A stretch of 64,000 bases of DNA from the NCBI GenBank assembly GCA_964493995.1, contig CAZBQD010000002.1, forward strand, positions 1 through 64,000, given 5' to 3'. The notes under the pieces are model-generated. The model was not told the DNA's origin, did no database searches, and saw only the letters and a program-made list of their open reading frames with translations. This document shows positions 35,063 through 42,809 of this stretch, piece by piece (position 1 is the first letter of the stretch; each line of letters begins with the position of its first letter). The translations under genes and the position numbers were made by a program. This DNA is from GCA-002282575 sp964493995 (GTDB taxonomy: Bacteria; Pseudomonadota; Gammaproteobacteria; Thiomicrospirales; Thiomicrospiraceae).

Positions 35063-35359
35063 TCAGAACACTTGTTTGAACGGCTTAATATCCACCGACG
35101 CGTAAACACCCGCCGCAACATAAGGGTCGGCAGCAGCCCAGCTTTGTGCGCTTTGTATATCGGCAAATTCGGCGACGATTAAGCTGCCGGTAAAGCCAGC
35201 TACCGAGGGGTCGTCATTGTCAACGGCAGGAAAAGGGCCAGCTAGGATCAAGCGTCCTTCGTCACGCAGTTGTTGTAAACGCGCCAAGTGGGCTGGTCTG
35301 GCTTGTTGGCGTAAGCTCAGCGAGTTTTCAATATCGGTTGCCATAATTGCGTATAACAT
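35063..35359 (-). CDS. yciI: YciI-family protein
   Basis: 98 residues with the alpha/beta dimeric barrel pattern of YciI: MLYAIMATDIENSLSLRQQARPAHLARL, then GRLILAGPFP and DPYVAAGVY. The conserved His-Asp pair proposed as active residues can be matched to the H in RPAHL and the D in AADPYV. Biochemical function is unknown. It lies directly after yciB (adjacent stop and start), an association also seen in enterobacteria. Confidence 0.9.
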   Translation of the reverse strand: MLYAIMATDIENSLSLRQQARPAHLARLQQLRDEGRLILAGPFPAVDNDDPSVAGFTGSLIVAEFADIQSAQSWAAADPYVAAGVYASVDIKPFKQVF

Positions 35360-35935
35360 TTAGTGTTTCTCCTCATGAGTGTCTGATTCAAGGGTTTCTG
35401 GCACATATTGCTGATGAATCTTCATTAAATATAAAGACTGAGCAATAATAAAAACAAAAGTCAGCGCCAGTAAACCAAATAGTTTGAAATTGACCCAAGT
35501 GTCCGTGTCGAAGGTGTAGGCTACCCATAAATTAATGATGCCGACACTGATGAAAAACAACGCCCATACCCAGCTCATGCGTTGCCAAACGCTGAGAGGA
35601 AGATGTTCGAATGCGCCTTCCATCATGCGTTGCAATAAAGGCTTGCTGCCCACATATAAGCTACCAATAAAGACAGCGGCAAAGAGCCAGTTAACCACGG
35701 TGGGTTTCCATTTAATGAAGTTGTCATCTTGCAATATTAAGGTCGCTGCGCCGAGCAAGACAATCAAGCCGGTGCTCGCCAGTAGCATGCCGGGAATGCG
35801 TTTTTCCGTTAGGTACACATAGCCTGCTTGCACGACCGAAGCCACAATCACCACCGCCGTCGCCACGTAGATGTCGTAAAATTTGTAGGCAATAAAAAAG
35901 AGTAGAATGGGAATAAAGTCGATAAAAGCTTTCAC
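35360..35935 (-). CDS. yciB: Inner-membrane septation protein A (YciB/IspZ)
   Basis: 191 residues with five to six membrane helices. The N terminus KAFIDFIPILLFFIAYKFYDIYVAT and KPTVVNWLFAAVFIGS are highly characteristic of YciB. The family affects cell envelope integrity and division. The start codon is GTG (35935) with only a weak ribosome site. The C terminus is a short charged tail. First gene of a minus-strand run: yciB, yciI, asparaginase-like, EamA. Confidence 0.93.
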   Translation of the reverse strand: MKAFIDFIPILLFFIAYKFYDIYVATAVVIVASVVQAGYVYLTEKRIPGMLLASTGLIVLLGAATLILQDDNFIKWKPTVVNWLFAAVFIGSLYVGSKPLLQRMMEGAFEHLPLSVWQRMSWVWALFFISVGIINLWVAYTFDTDTWVNFKLFGLLALTFVFIIAQSLYLMKIHQQYVPETLESDTHEEKH

Positions 35936-36063
35936 AGTTTGGTCCGATGTGATGAATCATTCAAAGGGGTCATTGTACGTCAGCAACGACCATGCATAAA
36001 GGCGTTTAATGCAAAATAGCACCACCAACCGACATTAAAGGCGCATTCACACCACAGCTGACA

Positions 36064-36675
36064 TCATTTGGCATTGGCTTTAAGTGTTTGCTCTGTCCAC
36101 GCCATCAATTCCTGAGCCATGGCTTGTTGTGCTTGGGAAAAGCTGGCTACAACCTGGGCTAAATCTGCTGAGCTGGCGCGCTGTTTGTGCGTAAACACCC
36201 GACTGGCTAGGATGCGTTTTTGGTTGGCATCAACTAAGCGTGCCACTAGCTGCAAATGTACCACCGGCACACCTTGTTCATATTCTGCTTGAAAAGCGCG
36301 CAAATCGCTGTCTAACTCCACCGATGCCATCAGTCGTTTGTCGTCACTACTCACATAATCGACCACATTGGCTTGGCGGAAGCTGTCTAACAGATGATTT
36401 CTCACCAACAAGGGCAGTGTTTCATTCCACTGAGCACCTTTGTAAAGACTGATTTGTTGCGCTTGCGTCATGACCAAGATACGCTGGCTGGCCAAGTAGC
36501 CCGAAGCATTGGGTTTGTTAATACGTAATGAAACGGGCAAGGGAGAGGGGTTTGCCGTGCCGCTGTTTGCCACACTCAGCGTGTAGGTGGTAATGGGTTC
36601 AGCTGTCGGCGTTAAACTACATGCCGACACAAACCCCAAACTGACGATCAGCATCGCTAGAAAAGATGATTTCAT
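36064..36675 (-). CDS. ABC-type transport auxiliary lipoprotein (PqiC-like)
   Basis: 203 residues. Signal peptide with lipobox VSAC (SLGFVSACSLTP), then TYTLS, the usual N-terminal strand of the ABC_trans_aux/PqiC family. Expected to be anchored to the outer membrane, where PqiC-like proteins complete MCE lipid-transfer bridges. The gene is last in the MCE operon; its start overlaps the MCE protein stop by four bases. Confidence 0.87.
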   Translation of the reverse strand: MKSSFLAMLIVSLGFVSACSLTPTAEPITTYTLSVANSGTANPSPLPVSLRINKPNASGYLASQRILVMTQAQQISLYKGAQWNETLPLLVRNHLLDSFRQANVVDYVSSDDKRLMASVELDSDLRAFQAEYEQGVPVVHLQLVARLVDANQKRILASRVFTHKQRASSADLAQVVASFSQAQQAMAQELMAWTEQTLKANAK

Positions 36676-37631
36676 GGTTGAAACTCCTGTGCTGTGCCGC
36701 TATTGAATAGGTAAGTCGAAGGGGTTTGTTCAAGTTGCTGACTAATTTGGCGAACGGAAGCCAGCGTGTTTTTTAATTCGATGAGTGCTGGACCCAGCTC
36801 GGTCATGCCACTTAAGCTGGCATTGATATTATCTTGATTCTGATTAACAGTCTGATTGAGCTGAGTTAATGACGCTTCCGCCACGGCTAGACTTTGTTGT
36901 GCTTGCAACAGGGTGGCATGAGTTTGTGTCATCACCTGTTTACCTTCTTTAGCTAACAATTTATGGGATTGTTGCATTAATTGCGTTGCGGCGAGCAAGG
37001 TATTATTAGCTTGTTGACTGGCATGAGTCATATTTTTAACCAACTCGGTGAGCTGTGTTTCCTGTTTGCTAATCATGGCGGTTGATTGTTCAACATTGGC
37101 TAGGGTTTTTTGAATACTGCTGAGGTTTTCGGGTGACAACAGCTGACGCGTTTGCATGAGAATGGCGTTAACGGTGGTGAGCATATCTTCGCCATTGGCC
37201 AAAAGTTTGCTGATGGGGGAAGGTGAGGCGATGATGACGGGTACTTCGTCATCATCGTTTAATAAAATGCTATTCGCTTTGTGACCACTACTTAAGCGAA
37301 TCACGGATAACCCCGTAATGCCCGACGACATCAATTTGGCTTCGGTGTCACTGCGAATGGGGGCGGCATGGTCAACACGCACACGGGCAATGACTTTTTG
37401 CGCATCAGCTTCATCAAAGCGTAACGACACCACTTCACCAATACGAATACCATTAAATTCGACAATGCCGCCTTTGTTTAAGCCAGAAACGGCTTCGGCA
37501 AAGACGATGTCGTAAAGATCGTATTGTTTGTCGTGGCTGTTTTTGCTCAGCCACAGAGTAAAAGCAATCACCATCGCTAACACAATGAGGGTGAAAGCAC
37601 CGATTAACATATGATGGGCGCGCGTTTCCAT
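36672..37631 (-). CDS. MCE-domain (MlaD-like) substrate-binding protein
   Basis: 319 residues. One N-terminal membrane helix (about 10-29) is followed by a single MCE domain, with YDIVFAEAVSGLNKGGIVEFNGIRIGEV and the VRVDHAAPIRSDTEAKLMSSGITGLSVI stretch. A long helical and Gln-rich C-terminal part (about 150-310) probably forms the channel-like extension seen in PqiB/YebT-type or Mce-needle proteins. It sits in the inner membrane facing the periplasm and binds phospholipid. Adjacent to the ATPase gene without a gap. Confidence 0.92.
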   Translation of the reverse strand: METRAHHMLIGAFTLIVLAMVIAFTLWLSKNSHDKQYDLYDIVFAEAVSGLNKGGIVEFNGIRIGEVVSLRFDEADAQKVIARVRVDHAAPIRSDTEAKLMSSGITGLSVIRLSSGHKANSILLNDDDEVPVIIASPSPISKLLANGEDMLTTVNAILMQTRQLLSPENLSSIQKTLANVEQSTAMISKQETQLTELVKNMTHASQQANNTLLAATQLMQQSHKLLAKEGKQVMTQTHATLLQAQQSLAVAEASLTQLNQTVNQNQDNINASLSGMTELGPALIELKNTLASVRQISQQLEQTPSTYLFNSGTAQEFQP

Positions 37632-38429
37632 TTAGGGGGTTACTCCAAATAAAGGATGCGATAGATTTTGGGCAGCCTGTGCCGCTCTGCCACGGGGGCC
37701 GTGAAAATAAGCTTGCACCCAGGGATCATCAAAGGCGGCGACCGTGGCTATGTCACTGTTAATGAGTACATGCTGCTGTGAAATGACGGCAACGCGATCG
37801 GAAATGGTGTAGATGGTGTCTAAGTCGTGCGTGACCATAAACACGGTTAGTCCTAACGCATTGCGAAGTGTCAAGATAAGCTGGTCAAAGTCGGCGGCAC
37901 TAATGGGATCTAATCCGGCTGTCGGTTCATCTAAAAATAAAATACTCGGATCTAACGCCAGTGCACGCGCTAAGGCGGCACGTTTAATCATGCCCCCCGA
38001 TAAATTGGCTGGAAATTTATGCGCCGCCTGTTGCGCTAATCCAACCAGCCCTAGCTTCATTAAGGCCACTTGATGTGCTTGTGGTCGTGTTAATCCTCTG
38101 TGTTCAATGAGGGGGAGCGCAATGTTTTCAGCCACAGTGAGTGAAGAAAATAGGGCGCCTTGTTGAAACAGTACACCGAATTGTTGTTCTAAAGCGCTAC
38201 GTTTGTGAGCGGGCAAGTGTTGAATATCTTGTCCTAAAATACGAATGTGACCATTTTTAGGTTTATTCAGACCAACAATGCTTCTGAGTAATACCGATTT
38301 GCCCGTGCCTGAGCCACCAACGACACTGAGAATTTCCCCTTTTTCTACATCAAGATCCAATCGGTGATGCACGACTTGAGTGCCGAATTGATTGTGTAGC
38401 TGACGCACTTCAATAATCGGTTTCACCAA
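37632..38429 (-). CDS. MlaF-like ABC transporter ATPase
   Basis: 265 residues. Walker A VVGGSGTGKSVLLRS, signature LSGGMIKRAALARAL and Walker B ILFLDEPTAGLDP are all intact; VTHDLDTIY is the H-loop. The C-terminal extension (about 240-265) fits MlaF-type subunits. Powers lipid movement through the permease encoded just upstream, whose 3' end it overlaps by seven bases. Confidence 0.93.
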   Translation of the reverse strand: MVKPIIEVRQLHNQFGTQVVHHRLDLDVEKGEILSVVGGSGTGKSVLLRSIVGLNKPKNGHIRILGQDIQHLPAHKRSALEQQFGVLFQQGALFSSLTVAENIALPLIEHRGLTRPQAHQVALMKLGLVGLAQQAAHKFPANLSGGMIKRAALARALALDPSILFLDEPTAGLDPISAADFDQLILTLRNALGLTVFMVTHDLDTIYTISDRVAVISQQHVLINSDIATVAAFDDPWVQAYFHGPRGRAAQAAQNLSHPLFGVTP

Positions 38430-39556
38430 CCCATCTCCATACAGACGATGGCAAAAATGGCATCAATAACAATCACCATAAAAATGGACTGCACCACCGA
38501 AGCGGTGGTGTGTTCACCCACCGATTGCGCACTGCCAGATACTTTGAATCCTTCCAAACAGCTAATCATGACAATGACAAACGCAAAAAAAGGCGCTTTC
38601 GCCAAACCAACCCAGAAGTGATGCAGCCCCACATTTTGTTGTAACACCGATAAAAACATGGTGCTGGAAATATCCAAGGTGGCTTGCGCAACCAACATAC
38701 CCCCCAGAATACCGGACATCATCGAGACAAAGGTTAAAATGGGTAAGGCCAACATTAGCGCTAATAGACGTGGAATCACCAGCAGTTCAATCGGGTTTAG
38801 GCCGAGCACACGAATGGCATCAATCTCTTCACGAGCACGCATCGATCCAATTTGAGCGGTAAAGGCGCTGGCGGTTCGACCAGCAATAATGATGGCTGCC
38901 AATAGCGGGCCAAATTCGCGCAAAAACGAAAAGGAAACCAAATGCACCGTATAAATGTTGGCTCCGAATTTAGTGAGCAAGGTGGCGCCTAAATAAGCGA
39001 CTACCGCGCCAATCAGAAAAGTCAGCAATATGACAATCGGTAGCGCGTTAAACCCTGTTTGCTCTAAGTGCGCAAAAAAGGGCGTCATGCGCCAACGTTT
39101 GGGGTGCAGCACTAGGGTAAACAAGACACTGAGCGTTAGCCCCATAAAACCGATTAAGGCAATCGCTTGTTGCCCCAAACCCTGGCTAAACCGACCTAGG
39201 TTAGCCAGATAATCACCTAACTGCCTTAACCATGAGTCGGCTGTGACAGTATCCGATTCCACTGCCGATGCCATGGCCTGTATCACTGTGCGCAGTAAGG
39301 CTTCACGCTCTGGCGTTAGGCGTAATTTGCCTTGATCGAGACACTGAGTAATGAAATCGGCACCCAACAGATTGACCAGTAACTGGCTCGCCACGGTATC
39401 TAATTGGGTTAAACCTTCGGCATCAATATGCGTTACCCGCCAATCGGCTCGCCACTGAGCGCACTGCTCAGTGAGTAGGGCATAGTGATCTAACGACCAT
39501 TCACCAGTTAACAGCAAAAGTTGTTGACTGGCATCGTAGCGCAAACTGGGCGGCAT
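38423..39556 (-). CDS. MlaE-family permease fused to an N-terminal STAS domain
   Basis: 377 residues. Residues 1-95 form a STAS-like domain (LTGEWSLDHYALL, LTQLDTVASQLLVNLL), equivalent to the separate MlaB protein of enterobacteria. Residues 130-377 are the MlaE permease with five to six helices and the conserved FLREFGPLLAAIIIAGRTASA and SMRAREEIDAIRVLGLNP. First gene of the permease, ATPase, MCE, lipoprotein operon. The direction of lipid transport cannot be told from sequence. Confidence 0.93.
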   Translation of the reverse strand: MPPSLRYDASQQLLLLTGEWSLDHYALLTEQCAQWRADWRVTHIDAEGLTQLDTVASQLLVNLLGADFITQCLDQGKLRLTPEREALLRTVIQAMASAVESDTVTADSWLRQLGDYLANLGRFSQGLGQQAIALIGFMGLTLSVLFTLVLHPKRWRMTPFFAHLEQTGFNALPIVILLTFLIGAVVAYLGATLLTKFGANIYTVHLVSFSFLREFGPLLAAIIIAGRTASAFTAQIGSMRAREEIDAIRVLGLNPIELLVIPRLLALMLALPILTFVSMMSGILGGMLVAQATLDISSTMFLSVLQQNVGLHHFWVGLAKAPFFAFVIVMISCLEGFKVSGSAQSVGEHTTASVVQSIFMVIVIDAIFAIVCMEMGW

Positions 39557-39588
39557 GAATGAATTGTCGCTTAGCTGCTGAAGCGGAA

Positions 39589-40074
39589 TTAGTAAGCCTG
39601 CATGTATTCGTTATTAATAAAGCGATTGAGCTCGATAAATTGCTCATTCATGCGTTTAACTGTGGTGTGAATGGAACGGGTAATGGCGCGCATAACATGG
39701 TAAACCACATGCGGATTGGTGAGCAGAAGCTGTTCAAAAGCATCGCGTTGAATGGTCATGAGTTCGCAATCGCCCTGCGCACGCAAGGTGAGACTGTGCG
39801 TATTACCATCGACAAATCCCATTTCACCCGCCATATCACCCGGTTGCAGCGTGTGTAACACCATGTAATCGGGCAGAATTTTATCTTTCGTGACATTGAT
39901 TTTGCCGCTGACAATAACGTACAAGGTATCAGTTTTCTCGCCCGCTTTGAATAAGATATCTTCGTCAGCCAGTTGTTTGAATTCGACAATAGCAGATAAA
40001 ACACCGCAGTCATCCAGCGTCAGATCGCGTCCGAGTGAAGAGTTGAGAATTTTTTGGCAGTCGATATTACTCAT
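39589..40074 (-). CDS. Cyclic-nucleotide-binding-fold protein
   Basis: 161 residues, essentially one cNMP-binding beta-roll (about 20-135) with a C-terminal helix and no DNA-binding domain. Recognisable parts are LFKAGEKTDTLYVIVSGKINV and LQPGDMAGEMGFVDG. In true cAMP/cGMP binders the phosphate cassette ends with Arg; here the matching position reads NTHSLTL, so the Arg is absent and ligand binding is doubtful. It lies 33 bases before the MCE operon and 17 after dapE. Confidence 0.85.
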   Translation of the reverse strand: MSNIDCQKILNSSLGRDLTLDDCGVLSAIVEFKQLADEDILFKAGEKTDTLYVIVSGKINVTKDKILPDYMVLHTLQPGDMAGEMGFVDGNTHSLTLRAQGDCELMTIQRDAFEQLLLTNPHVVYHVMRAITRSIHTTVKRMNEQFIELNRFINNEYMQAY

Positions 40075-40090
40075 GTTGTGTCTCTGTTTT

Positions 40091-41257
40091 TTATGATGGG
40101 TTGGTTAGCAAGCTAATCATGATGTGTCGGTAAATTTCTGTCAACTGAATTAAGTCGTTGACACCCACATGCTCATCGATTTTATGAATGCTTTCGTTTA
40201 GTGGTCCCAGTTCGATCACTTCCGCACCGGTGGGGGCAATAAAACGTCCGTCCGAAATACCGCCACCGGTTGAATGCACCGGCGTTAAACCCGTAACGGC
40301 TAAAATGGCTTGATCGGCTGCGGCAACCAGTGCCGCTTGCTCGGTTAGCCACGGCGTTCCCGATAAATTCCAGCGTAACTCGTAGTTAAGCGAGCGTGCA
40401 TCGAGCAAAGTATGAACGCGTTGCTTGAGCGTATCGGCGGTTTGTTCGGTCGAAAAGCGGAAGTTAAAATCGATGGTGATGTCGGGTGGAATGACATTGC
40501 TTACGCCTAAACCACTGCGAATATTAGAAATTTGGAAGCTGGTAGCGGGAAAAGCTTCATTGCCTTTGTCCCATTCAATTTGAGTGAGTTCTGTTAACAC
40601 AGGCATGGCTTTGTGAATGGGATTGTCGGCCAAATGAGGGTAGGCAATGTGACCTTGTTTACCATGAATAACCAAATGACCGGATAAAGAACCGCGACGA
40701 CCAATTTTGATCATATCACCTAGTCGCGCTTCGGCGGTCGGCTCACCGAGCACACAATAATCGATCTGTTCACCGCGTGCCACCAGTGTTTCCACCACTT
40801 TAACGGTGCCATTAATGGCTGCGCCTTCTTCATCGGAGGTAATCAGCACGCCAATACTGCCCTTATGATCTGGATGCAGAGCTAAAAACTCGGTTAAAGC
40901 CGCCATAAATGCCGCCACGCCCCCTTTCATGTCAGCACTGCCACGACCGTAGAGTTGCCCATCGACAATGGCGGGAAGGAAAGGGTCAAAGGTCCATTTG
41001 TCGGGATTGCCAGGGGGAACAACATCTGTGTGACCAGCAAAAATAAACAGCGGGGCTTGCGTGCCTTTACGCGCCCACAAGTTGGTCACATCATCAAAGA
41101 TCATTGTCTCGCAGCTAAAACCCAAGGCTTCAAGCTGAGTCTTTAACAGCTCTTGGCAACCCTTGTCGTCGGGTGTGACGGAATCTTTAGCAACCAGTTC
41201 ACCGGTTAGGGAAACAGCCGCATGGCTATGCTGGCGCGCGTCAAAATAAGTGGTCAT
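40091..41257 (-). CDS. dapE: Succinyl-diaminopimelate desuccinylase
   Basis: 388 residues from the ATG at 41257; TTG codons two and three codons upstream lie better spaced from an AAGGA and remain possible. M20 metallopeptidase-family enzyme of lysine/diaminopimelate synthesis. Metal ligands and catalytic residues appear in FAGHTDVVPPG, GRGSADMKGGVAA, SDEEGAAINGT (general base Glu), LGEPTAEA and ESIHKIDEH. The N terminus is about ten residues longer than the Escherichia coli protein before VTPDDKGCQ. Isolated from other dap genes. Confidence 0.94.
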   Translation of the reverse strand: MTTYFDARQHSHAAVSLTGELVAKDSVTPDDKGCQELLKTQLEALGFSCETMIFDDVTNLWARKGTQAPLFIFAGHTDVVPPGNPDKWTFDPFLPAIVDGQLYGRGSADMKGGVAAFMAALTEFLALHPDHKGSIGVLITSDEEGAAINGTVKVVETLVARGEQIDYCVLGEPTAEARLGDMIKIGRRGSLSGHLVIHGKQGHIAYPHLADNPIHKAMPVLTELTQIEWDKGNEAFPATSFQISNIRSGLGVSNVIPPDITIDFNFRFSTEQTADTLKQRVHTLLDARSLNYELRWNLSGTPWLTEQAALVAAADQAILAVTGLTPVHSTGGGISDGRFIAPTGAEVIELGPLNESIHKIDEHVGVNDLIQLTEIYRHIMISLLTNPS

Positions 41258-41317
41258 GGTCAACAATCATTCCTTGAGTAGCTTTATTCGTTGGTCATAA
41301 TGGGTGGATAAGGCGCA

Positions 41318-42523
41318 TTACCAACGGGTTTCTCGATCGGGGGTAGCGGTAATATGATGAATGGTCATGTCTGCACCATCATATTCTTCTTCATCGCTTA
41401 AGCGAATACCAACCGCTAACTTTAGCAAACCATAGACCAAGTATCCACCGAAAAACGCTATGGCAATGCCTAAAAGCGTGCCGATGATTTGCGATACAAA
41501 GGAAACACCGCCCATACCACCGAGCAACTCCTGTCCGAAAATACCCGCTGCCAGCGCACCAAAAGCACCACACAGCCCATGAAGGGGCCATACCCCCAGC
41601 ACATCATCAATTTTCCATTTATTTTGTGTTAGGGTAAAGAGTTTGACAAAGCCAGCGCCAGCGATCATGCCAATCAGCAAAGCGCCAATCGGGTGCACAA
41701 TATCCGAACCAGCACAAATCGCGACTAAACCGGCAAGGGGGCCGTTATAAGCAAAACCGGGATCGTTTTTACCCACAACCAAGGCGGCGAGTGTGCCACC
41801 GACCATCGCCATTAATGAGTTTAAGGCGACCAAACCTGTAATGGCTTCCAGTTTTTGTGCCGACATGACATTGAAACCAAACCAGCCCACAATCAAAATC
41901 CATGAACCCAATGCTAAAAAAGGAATGTTTGATGGCGGATGCGCTGAAATTAACCCTTCTTTGGTGTAGCGTCCACGACGCGCACCAAGATGCAGTACCG
42001 CGGCGAGTGCAATCCATCCCCCCACAGCATGAACCACGACTGAGCCGGCAAAGTCATGAAATTGAGCACCAAAGGTAGTGGCTAACCAGGCTTGAATGCC
42101 AAAATTACCATTCCAGGCGATGCCCTCGAATAAGGGGTAAACAAAGCCAACAATGGCAAAAGTCGCGGCCAGTTGTGGATTAAACTTGGCGCGTTCAGCA
42201 ATGCCACCCGACACAATAGCCGGAATAGCAGCGGCAAAGGTCATGAGAAAGAAAAACTTAATGAGCGCGTAGCCAGCATCAACCGATAAGGCTTGATCGT
42301 TCATTAAGAAGTGCGAACCATAAGCAAGCGTGTAGCCGATAAAGAAATAGGCTAGGGTTGAAACGGCTAAGTCGGCTAAAATTTTAACCAAGGCATTAAC
42401 TTGGTTTTTTTGTCTAACCGTGCCCACTTCTAAAAAGGCAAAGCCTGCGTGCATCGCCAGCACCATAACGGCGCCAATGAGAAGGAAGAGAACGTCTTGT
42501 ACGGGGAGGGTGGTGTTTTCCAT
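41318..42523 (-). CDS. amtB: Ammonium transporter
   Basis: 401 residues with eleven hydrophobic helices. The conserved pore histidines appear in SVVVHAVGGWIALAA and WPLHGLCGAFGALAAG, and SGGIAERAKF marks the usual AmtB turn. The C-terminal tail has EEEYDGADMTIHH, related to the GlnK-interacting end of AmtB proteins. No glnK gene is adjacent, which is unusual because glnK-amtB is the normal pair. The N terminus lacks a cleavable signal peptide. The upstream region is shared with a divergent small lipoprotein gene. Confidence 0.93.
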   Translation of the reverse strand: MENTTLPVQDVLFLLIGAVMVLAMHAGFAFLEVGTVRQKNQVNALVKILADLAVSTLAYFFIGYTLAYGSHFLMNDQALSVDAGYALIKFFFLMTFAAAIPAIVSGGIAERAKFNPQLAATFAIVGFVYPLFEGIAWNGNFGIQAWLATTFGAQFHDFAGSVVVHAVGGWIALAAVLHLGARRGRYTKEGLISAHPPSNIPFLALGSWILIVGWFGFNVMSAQKLEAITGLVALNSLMAMVGGTLAALVVGKNDPGFAYNGPLAGLVAICAGSDIVHPIGALLIGMIAGAGFVKLFTLTQNKWKIDDVLGVWPLHGLCGAFGALAAGIFGQELLGGMGGVSFVSQIIGTLLGIAIAFFGGYLVYGLLKLAVGIRLSDEEEYDGADMTIHHITATPDRETRW

Positions 42524-42602
42524 ATTGACTAGAAACTTCTGTTATAGTGGATAAAATTGGTTAATAGAATCATGCAATCGCGCATTGATAAGGAGGTGGG
42601 CG

Positions 42603-42809
42603 TTGGTTAAAGCGGTAATAGGGGCGTTTTTGTGCCTGCAAATCGTGGGTTGCAGTTGGGTAGAGCGACAGGTCACTCAGGTCGAACAGCGCATAAATAA
42701 AACGAAAAGTTGCGAACAGGTCTCCCAACGCGAAGCGCCCGACTATGTTTCGACCAAACGTTACCGTTGTATGGGTGAGGACTGTCATGAATACGGCTGC
42801 CGTCAGTGA
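42603..42809 (+). CDS. Small putative lipoprotein
   Basis: 68 residues, starting at TTG 42603 with a perfect AAGGAGG six bases upstream (42590-42596). The N terminus MVKAVIGAFLCLQIVGC is a lipoprotein signal with lipobox IVGC. The mature part is short and charged, with five further cysteines (SCEQ, YRCMGEDCHEYGC, the last close to the C terminus). Four are within the final 35 residues, so disulfides are possible. It overlaps the 3' end of the convergent Cache-CheW gene by seven bases and is divergent from amtB. Family not recognised. Confidence 0.72.
   Translation: MVKAVIGAFLCLQIVGCSWVERQVTQVEQRINKTKSCEQVSQREAPDYVSTKRYRCMGEDCHEYGCRQ

Noticed and set aside
39559..39858. Plus-strand 99-codon frame
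   Set aside because: Antisense shadow of the cyclic-nucleotide-binding-like gene; no promoter or ribosome site.
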